64,000 nucleotides of DNA, taken from NCBI GenBank assembly GCA_016190665.1, contig JACPQD010000029.1, positions 1-64,000 on the forward strand. The letters run 5' to 3'. The stretch is from Chloroflexota bacterium. GTDB lineage: Bacteria; Chloroflexota; Dehalococcoidia; JACPQD01. Within the stretch, counting starts at the first letter, position 1. Each line of letters begins with the position of its first letter. A program made the position numbers and the translations under genes. Below the pieces are notes generated by a model. That model did not search any database and was not told where the DNA came from. It saw nothing but the letters and a program-made list of their open reading frames with translations. Shown here one piece after another: positions 59,012 through 64,000 of this stretch.

Positions 59012-60175
59012 TTGACGCCGACCAAGATCACCGAAGAAGCGCTTAATGATCTCAGAAAGCGGATGCACCAGTGGCGCACGCTGCGCCCGTGGTATGAATT
59101 CGCCAACAAAGATGCCATCAGGCACCACGCCATGGGTATCGGCGATGCGAACCGCCTCTGGTGCGATGAAGAGTACGCCACGAAGACGCGGTGGGGTGGC
59201 ATCATTGCCAGCCCCATCTTCCTGTACACGTACAATCGCGGCGAGATTGGGGGCCTGCTGAGCGTTGGCCTGCCCGGCGTCGCTGCAGTGTGGACCGGCG
59301 ATGACTGGGAATGGTTCCAGCCCATCCGACTCGACGCCCGGCTGACGGCCAAGACCGCGTTTGTCGACCTCATCGAGAAGACCAGCGCCCATGCGGGACG
59401 GGCCTTCGATCAGGTCCGGGAGACCGTGTATCTCGATGAGTCGGGCCGACTTGTAGCCCGGATGAGGATGATAAGCAAGCGCTTCGATCGCCAGCCCAGC
59501 AAGAAAGAGGCCGGCGAGAAGCGCTACGAAGACTGGACGCGCTATCGCTACTCCGAGGAGGAACTGAAGGCCATCGACGAGTCGTATAGAAGGGAAGTGG
59601 TCCGCGGCGCGGACCCGCGCTGGTGGGAGGATGTCAACGTGGGCGACGAGCTCACGCCGGTGACCAAGGGGCCGCTGACCGTGACCGAAGAGGTGGCCTG
59701 GTACGCGGGCGCGGGCGCGCCGCTCGGCTTCGCCAGCCGCATCCGCTGGGACTTCTTCCAGCGCCACCCCAGCGGCAACGTGCCCGATCCAGTCACCAAC
59801 GTGCCGGATGTGACGGAGAGGATCCACTGGGACACTGAGGCGGCCAAAGTATGGGGCGTGCCCGATTTCTTCGATGTAGGGCCACAACGGGTCTCCTGGC
59901 TCTGTCATCTGATGACCAACTGGATGGGCGACGACGGTTTTCTGAGGAAGCTGGGCATGCAGGCGCGCCGTTTCAACCTGGCGGGCGACACCTGTTGGTG
60001 CAAGGGAAAGGTGAGTCGCAAGTACGTGGCCAACGGCGAGCACCTGGTGGACTGCGACCTGATCATTGTGAACCAGAGGGGCGAGGAGATATCGCCCGGA
60101 CACGCCACCGTGAGCCTGCCTTCGAGGGAGGGCGGGCCGGTGGCGCTGCCTCAGGCGCCGATCTTTGCAGAGTAG
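59012..60175 (+). CDS. MaoC-like double-hotdog dehydratase / FAS1-like dehydratase protein
   Basis: A 387-residue protein with two hotdog-type halves. The N-terminal half has an ATKTRWGGIIASPIFLYTY block, the usual post-helix segment of N-terminal MaoC dehydratases. The C-terminal half contains VNVGDELTPVTKGPLTVTEE and CWCKGKVSRKYVANGEHLVDCDLIIVNQRGE (in two blocks). Such proteins hydrate or dehydrate acyl-CoA esters. The start is TTG 59012 with AAGGAG 5 bases upstream. The CoA-transferase genes directly downstream support a CoA-ester pathway. Confidence 0.82.
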   Translation: MTPTKITEEALNDLRKRMHQWRTLRPWYEFANKDAIRHHAMGIGDANRLWCDEEYATKTRWGGIIASPIFLYTYNRGEIGGLLSVGLPGVAAVWTGDDWEWFQPIRLDARLTAKTAFVDLIEKTSAHAGRAFDQVRETVYLDESGRLVARMRMISKRFDRQPSKKEAGEKRYEDWTRYRYSEEELKAIDESYRREVVRGADPRWWEDVNVGDELTPVTKGPLTVTEEVAWYAGAGAPLGFASRIRWDFFQRHPSGNVPDPVTNVPDVTERIHWDTEAAKVWGVPDFFDVGPQRVSWLCHLMTNWMGDDGFLRKLGMQARRFNLAGDTCWCKGKVSRKYVANGEHLVDCDLIIVNQRGEEISPGHATVSLPSREGGPVALPQAPIFAE

Positions 60176-60195
60176 GTCTGGAGGAGACGTATACG

Positions 60196-61401
60196 ATGAA
60201 AAAGGCACTGGCCGGGGTGAAGGTGGTGGAGTTCTGCGATCTTGCAGCGGGACCCTTTTGCGCGAAGCTTCTCGCGGACCTGGGCGCGGAAGTGATAAAG
60301 GTGGAGCGACCGGGCTGCGGCGATAAGGCGAGGAGCAGGGGGCCCTTCGTGGGCGACGCGGCCGATGGCGAGCGGAGCTGTCTCTTTCTCTATGTGAATA
60401 CCAATAAGATGAGCGTGACCCTGGATGTCGACACCAGCGCGGGAAGGGCAGTTTTCAAGGACCTGGTCAAGCAGGCCGATATTCTCCTGGAGGACAAGGC
60501 GCCCCGCTTCATGAAGGCCCACGGGCTCGACTTCAAGAGCCTCAGCGCGCTGAACCCGGGGCTGGTGGTGACTTCCATCACGCCCTTTGGCGAGACAGGC
60601 CCCTATAGGAACTACAAGGCTTACCCCTTGAACGTCTATCAGGCGGGAGGGGATGGCTTCCTCCTGCAGAGCGGCCCGGCCTACAATAACCGGCCGCCCA
60701 CCAGAGCGGGCAGCTACGCCGGCGAGTACGAGGCGGCCATCTACGCAGCCGGGGCCACGCTGGCAGCCCTCTTTGCCCGCGCCGCCATCGGAAAGGGGCA
60801 GCACGTGGACTGCTCCAAGCAAGAGGCGTTGATGATGCTGAACCGGAACGTCCTCGCCAGGTATCCCATCGAGGGGGTCGTGGAGGACCGGAGCAGCCGT
60901 CAGTACGACGCCGGCGGCATCTATGCTGTCAAGGATGGCTATATCATGATCATGCCCATGGAGGAGCACCAGTGGCAAGGGATGATGCACATGATGGGCG
61001 ACCCGGCGTGGGCCAGCGACCCGCGTTTCAAGACCAGGCAGGACCGCGGCGGCCATCGCGATGAGATCAACGCCCACGTCATCGCATGGATGAAGGAGCA
61101 TACGAAGGAGGAGGTCTATCAGTTGGGCCAGGCGAACAGCGTGCCCACCGGCCCCTTCTATTCACCGCAGGAGGTCCTCCAGAGCGAGCAACTCAAGTCG
61201 CGCCAGTTCTTTGTCGAGTGCAAACATCCGGCGGCGGGCAAGGTGAAGATGCCCGTCGGCCTGTGCAAGATGGCCAAAACGCCGATCTCCGTTGACAGCC
61301 CGGCGCCTCTTCTTGGGCAGCACAACCACGAGGTCTTCGGCGAGCGGCTTGGCCGTTCGGCGGAGGACCGGGTGAAGCTCCATGACGCGGGGGCGATTTA
61401 A
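60196..61401 (+). CDS. CaiB/BaiF (family III) CoA-transferase
   Basis: About 401 residues from ATG 60196 (GGAGGA 10 bases upstream). Family marks are LAGVKVVEFCDLAAGPFCAKLLADLGAEVIKVERPG, LYVNTNKMSVTLDVDTSAGR and a middle GQHVDCSKQEALMM block. Family III enzymes move CoA between acids through an Asp in the VD-x-x-x-x-D segment. Here that position reads V-D-C-S-K-Q-E, Glu instead of Asp. This may alter catalysis or signal a lyase-like or scaffold role. It follows the hotdog gene by 20 bases. Confidence 0.87.
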   Translation: MKKALAGVKVVEFCDLAAGPFCAKLLADLGAEVIKVERPGCGDKARSRGPFVGDAADGERSCLFLYVNTNKMSVTLDVDTSAGRAVFKDLVKQADILLEDKAPRFMKAHGLDFKSLSALNPGLVVTSITPFGETGPYRNYKAYPLNVYQAGGDGFLLQSGPAYNNRPPTRAGSYAGEYEAAIYAAGATLAALFARAAIGKGQHVDCSKQEALMMLNRNVLARYPIEGVVEDRSSRQYDAGGIYAVKDGYIMIMPMEEHQWQGMMHMMGDPAWASDPRFKTRQDRGGHRDEINAHVIAWMKEHTKEEVYQLGQANSVPTGPFYSPQEVLQSEQLKSRQFFVECKHPAAGKVKMPVGLCKMAKTPISVDSPAPLLGQHNHEVFGERLGRSAEDRVKLHDAGAI

Positions 61402-61403
61402 GG

Positions 61404-61538
61404 GAATGATGAATCGTCCATGCCGGTTGACACCGGCACCACCAAGGGTGAAAATTGTGTTTCCATACCCCGCACTGAAGTACGGGGTATGGCGGGCGCA
61501 GCCCGAAGGCCATACCGCGCACTTCAGTACGCGGTATG
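61404..61538 (+). repeat. Dispersed intergenic repeat, copy 2, with two hairpins
   Basis: The first 86 bases match the blocks of the copy at 2963-3054. It ends in two palindromes: CATACCCCG-10 nt-CGGGGTATG (61464-61491) and CATACCGCG-10 nt-CGCGGTATG (61511-61538), whose loops are reverse complements of each other. Confidence 0.7.
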
Positions 61539-61593
61539 TGAGAGGCCTATTTTCATACCAATGATGAATGATGAATGCGGAGTGATATAGACT

Positions 61594-62811
61594 ATGGCAG
61601 TGCAAACGGAATCGCTGGCAGGCATACGGGTAATCGACTTCACCTGGATGGGCGCCGGCCCGCTGGCTACCGCTGGGCTTGCTTATCTGGGCGCGGAGGT
61701 AATCAAGATTGAGAGCATGAAGCGCCTGGACGGCACGCGGCTGCGCCACGAGGGGGGCATCACGGCAAGCTCGGTGAACGCGTCGCAACGTTTCAATGAT
61801 ATCAATCTCAACAAGCTGTCCATCACCCTCAACCTCCGCAAGCCGGAGGCGGTGGAGATCCTCAAGCGGCTGGCCCGAGTGAGCGACGTGGCGGCGGAGA
61901 ATTTTCGCGCCGGCGTCATCAACCGGCTGGGGCTCGGCTATGATGTCCTGTCCCGGGAGCGCCCGGACATCATCATGCTTTCCTCGTCGGCCTCGGGGCA
62001 GACCGGGCCGGAGTCGGGCCACGCCGGCTACGCCTCGATTTTCGGCGCCATGGCGGGGCTGAGCCATATGACCGGCTACATCGATGGTCCGCCCATGGAG
62101 ATGAGGCTGCCCATGGACTTCATCAGCGCCGGCGCGGCGGCCTTCGCCATCCTGGCCGCCCTGAACTACCGTCAGCGCACCGGCGAGGGCCAGTTCCTGG
62201 ACCTCTCGTCACGAGAGGTCATCGCCTGCTTGATTGGGGACGTTCTGCTCGATGCAGCGGTCAACGGCCATAACCCCTCGCGCGTGGGCAACCAAGACGA
62301 GATTATGGCGCCGCACAACTGCTATCCCTGCAAGGGCGAGGACAGATGGGTGAGCATCGCGGTTGGCGACGACAGCGAGTGGACGGCCTTCTGCCGCGCC
62401 ATCGGCAATCCGGCGTGGACGGCGCAGGCGCGCTTCTCCGACCAGCTCAGCCGCTGGAAGAACCAGGAGGCGCTGGACGAACTGGTGGGCCGGTGGACCA
62501 GGAAATACGCTGCTCATGAGGTCATGGATATCCTGCAGCGCGCCGGGGTGGCGGCGGCGCCCTCTTTCAGCGCCGACATGGTCTACAATGACCCGCACCT
62601 GAAGGCGCGCAAGTGCGTCGTTCAGGTGAAGCATCCCGAGATCGGCAAGCAGAAGGTGCTGGCGCCGCCCTACAAGATGTCGGCGACGCCGCCCAGGGTG
62701 AAACGGCATGGGCCTTTGCTGGGGGAACATAACGAGTACATTCTCTGCGAGGTGCTCGGCATGGGCAAGAGGGAGCTGGCCCGGCTTATCGAAGAGGAAG
62801 TGGTGGTCTAA
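61594..62811 (+). CDS. CaiB/BaiF (family III) CoA-transferase
   Basis: A 405-residue paralogue of the preceding enzyme. Start blocks LAGIRVIDFTWMGAGPLATAGLAYLGAEVIKIES and DINLNKLSITLNLRKPEAVE are typical, as is RVGNQDEIMAPHNCYPCKGEDRWVSIAVGDD in the second half. The usual catalytic segment reads L-D-L-S-S-R-E, again Glu for Asp. No strong ribosome-binding site is seen before the ATG. A third paralogue begins 189 bases after its stop. Confidence 0.87.
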   Translation: MAVQTESLAGIRVIDFTWMGAGPLATAGLAYLGAEVIKIESMKRLDGTRLRHEGGITASSVNASQRFNDINLNKLSITLNLRKPEAVEILKRLARVSDVAAENFRAGVINRLGLGYDVLSRERPDIIMLSSSASGQTGPESGHAGYASIFGAMAGLSHMTGYIDGPPMEMRLPMDFISAGAAAFAILAALNYRQRTGEGQFLDLSSREVIACLIGDVLLDAAVNGHNPSRVGNQDEIMAPHNCYPCKGEDRWVSIAVGDDSEWTAFCRAIGNPAWTAQARFSDQLSRWKNQEALDELVGRWTRKYAAHEVMDILQRAGVAAAPSFSADMVYNDPHLKARKCVVQVKHPEIGKQKVLAPPYKMSATPPRVKRHGPLLGEHNEYILCEVLGMGKRELARLIEEEVVV

Positions 62812-62837
62812 TCGCTGGTTATTCCGAAAGACTCGAT

Positions 62838-62935
62838 CTGTCCTCTCCCCGCCGCGGGAGAGGATTAAGGTGAGGGGGCTTTCCGGTTCCACCCTCACCC
62901 TACCCTCTCCCGTCGAGGGAGAGGAATATTCAAAG
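62838..62935. repeat. Dispersed CCTCTCCC / GGGAGAGG repeats
   Basis: CCTCTCCCCGCCGCGGGAGAGG and CCCTCTCCCGTCGAGGGAGAGG are two palindromes joined by a GGTGAGGG...CCCTCACC inverted pair. A similar hairpin follows the binding-protein gene near 35037-35095. Non-coding. Confidence 0.6.
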
Positions 62936-63000
62936 GACGGATGCTTTGTCCGGTATTCAGTGACGCTGATTCATGGAGCTAGGTACTGGGCGGGGATAGT

Positions 63001-64000
63001 ATGGCCGAGAGTGCGCTTTCTGGCTTGAAGGTCGTGGAATACGGCGGCTTCATGGCCTCCCAGTGCGGTAAGCTACTGGGGGACATGGGCGCCGAAGTCA
63101 TCAAGGTCGAAGAGCCTCAGGGCGATAGGCTCCGGGAGTATGGGCCTTTTCCCGGCGATATCCCGAACCAGGAGGCGAGCGGGCTCTTCCTTTTCCTGAA
63201 CACGAGCAAGCTCGGGGTGACGTTGGACCTGAGGCCGGAGACGGGCAAGGAGATACTGGGCAAGCTGTTGGCGGAGGCCGATGTCTTTGTCCACGATAAG
63301 TCTCCGGCGGCCGCGCGGCGGTTAGGGCTGGGCTATCGGAAGCTCTCCGCCATCAACAGACGCCTCATCGTCACCGCCATCACGCCCTTCGGGGCGACGG
63401 GGCCTTACAAGGACTACAAAGGCTACGACCTGAATATCCTGGCCGCGGGCGGCGGCATGAACAGCGGCGACCCCGATCGGGAGCCGCTGAAGCACGCGAA
63501 CCAGCAGGGCTTCATACAGGGCGGACTCCACGCCGCCAGCGCCACGCTGGCCGCCGTGCTGGCCCGCGAGCTGACGGGGCGGGGCCAGATCGTGGACATA
63601 TCGGCGGCGGCCGTCTGGTTCCTCTTCCAGGGGATCATGGATGTCCCCGCCTATTTCCAGGGGCGCGTGGCGCGGCGCTCCGGCTTCCGTCGCGCCAACA
63701 TGGTCTACCCCTTCCAGTTGTCTCAGGTCAAAGACGGCTACATGCTGATGATCGCCATCCGCGGCTATCAGTGGAAGCGCTTCCTGGAGATGGTGGGCGG
63801 CGGCCAGGTCCCGGACTGGTATGCCAGTGACCCCCGCTTCACCGACCGGTTCGAGATGGGCCGGAAATACGCCGACGAGCTGGACGAGCGGCTCGCGCCG
63901 TGGCTCATGAGCCATACTAAAGAGAAGATCTTCGCCCTCTGCCGCGAGGGCCACGTGCCCTTCGCGCCGGTCTACACCGTCGCCGAGGAGGTCGATCACC
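63001..64000 (+). CDS. CaiB/BaiF (family III) CoA-transferase, 3' end outside the window
   Basis: At least 333 residues, open to the window edge. ATG 63001 begins MAESALSGLKVVEYGGFMAS followed by QCGKLLGDMGAEVIKVEEPQ, and LFLFLNTSKLGVTLDLRPETG continues the family pattern. The catalytic segment reads V-D-I-S-A-A-A, with Ala where the Asp nucleophile should be; the region after it (QLSQVKDGYMLMIAIRGYQWKRF) aligns normally. It is the third co-oriented paralogue in a row. Whether it is an active transferase is doubtful on sequence grounds. Confidence 0.87.
   Translation, partial: MAESALSGLKVVEYGGFMASQCGKLLGDMGAEVIKVEEPQGDRLREYGPFPGDIPNQEASGLFLFLNTSKLGVTLDLRPETGKEILGKLLAEADVFVHDKSPAAARRLGLGYRKLSAINRRLIVTAITPFGATGPYKDYKGYDLNILAAGGGMNSGDPDREPLKHANQQGFIQGGLHAASATLAAVLARELTGRGQIVDISAAAVWFLFQGIMDVPAYFQGRVARRSGFRRANMVYPFQLSQVKDGYMLMIAIRGYQWKRFLEMVGGGQVPDWYASDPRFTDRFEMGRKYADELDERLAPWLMSHTKEKIFALCREGHVPFAPVYTVAEEVDH

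Noticed and set aside
58679-60208. Minus-strand frame of 509 codons
   Set aside because: Antisense to the hotdog dehydratase gene; no recognisable domain.

Overview
The window is GC-rich bacterial DNA, gene-dense and without transposases, phage genes or a CRISPR array. No ribosomal RNA or marker operon fixes the lineage. The gene content fits an uncultured Chloroflexota bacterium, probably Dehalococcoidia-like: orphan family-5 substrate-binding lipoproteins with Ala/Pro linkers, several CaiB/BaiF CoA-transferases, MmgE/PrpD, an acyl-CoA mutase, Old-Yellow-Enzyme-type reductases and a molybdopterin/NrfD respiratory module. This placement is inference. The first ~80 bases are low-complexity and look like a contig edge.

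Layout. 1-5.3 kb: 3' end of tsaD, a DUF2851 protein and an XRE regulator sharing a palindromic operator, an ABC transporter remnant, and a cupredoxin/beta-propeller protein. 5.6-7.9 kb: tRNA-Gln(CTG), RNase P RNA with its promoter, and a secreted wall-type protein ending in a strong terminator. 8-14 kb: a lipid/envelope cluster (sulfatase-like hydrolase, glycosyltransferase, duplicated PAP2 phosphatase, DAG-kinase-like enzyme, flippase-like protein). 14-17.4 kb: Kelch lipoprotein, M24 peptidase, rhomboid. 17.9-22.7 kb: a ~1,600-residue multicopper-oxidase-like exported protein. 23.5-33 kb (all minus strand): a respiratory locus with a small membrane protein, an octaheme cytochrome, a TAT-exported molybdopterin oxidoreductase, NrfD, a four-cluster ferredoxin subunit, a slipin, a NarL-type regulator and a histidine kinase with a CXXCH heme motif in its sensor domain. 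33-47.8 kb: catabolic region with three substrate-binding proteins, a divergent acyl-CoA mutase, MmgE/PrpD, two OYE/dienoyl-CoA-reductase paralogues and a UGSC-type selenoprotein gene. 47.8-52 kb: an iron(III) ABC transporter (minus) behind a promoter carrying a Fur-like box. 52-64 kb: flavin reductase, a damaged second selenoprotein copy, another substrate-binding protein, an intact third selenoprotein gene, an unrecognised 347-aa protein, a hotdog dehydratase, and three CoA-transferases, the last running off the window.

The most interesting system is the set of three genes with an in-frame TGA in a U-G-(S/G)-C-T context (47.5, 53.2 and 57.3 kb). The downstream reading frame is preserved and family-like in two of them, and the two closely related copies carry hairpins just after the TGA. 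Conventional gene calling truncates all three. The intact copy heads a run of co-oriented genes for a protein of unknown function, a hotdog dehydratase and CoA-transferases with altered catalytic residues, suggesting an uncharacterised selenium-dependent acyl-CoA pathway. No selA/selB/selC/selD is in the window, so the recoding machinery must be checked elsewhere in the genome.

Intergenic DNA is unusually rich in short repeat families: heptamer TCAGCNN runs, several kinds of long imperfect inverted repeat, and a ~172-bp tandem duplication that has copied the 3' end of a substrate-binding-protein gene.
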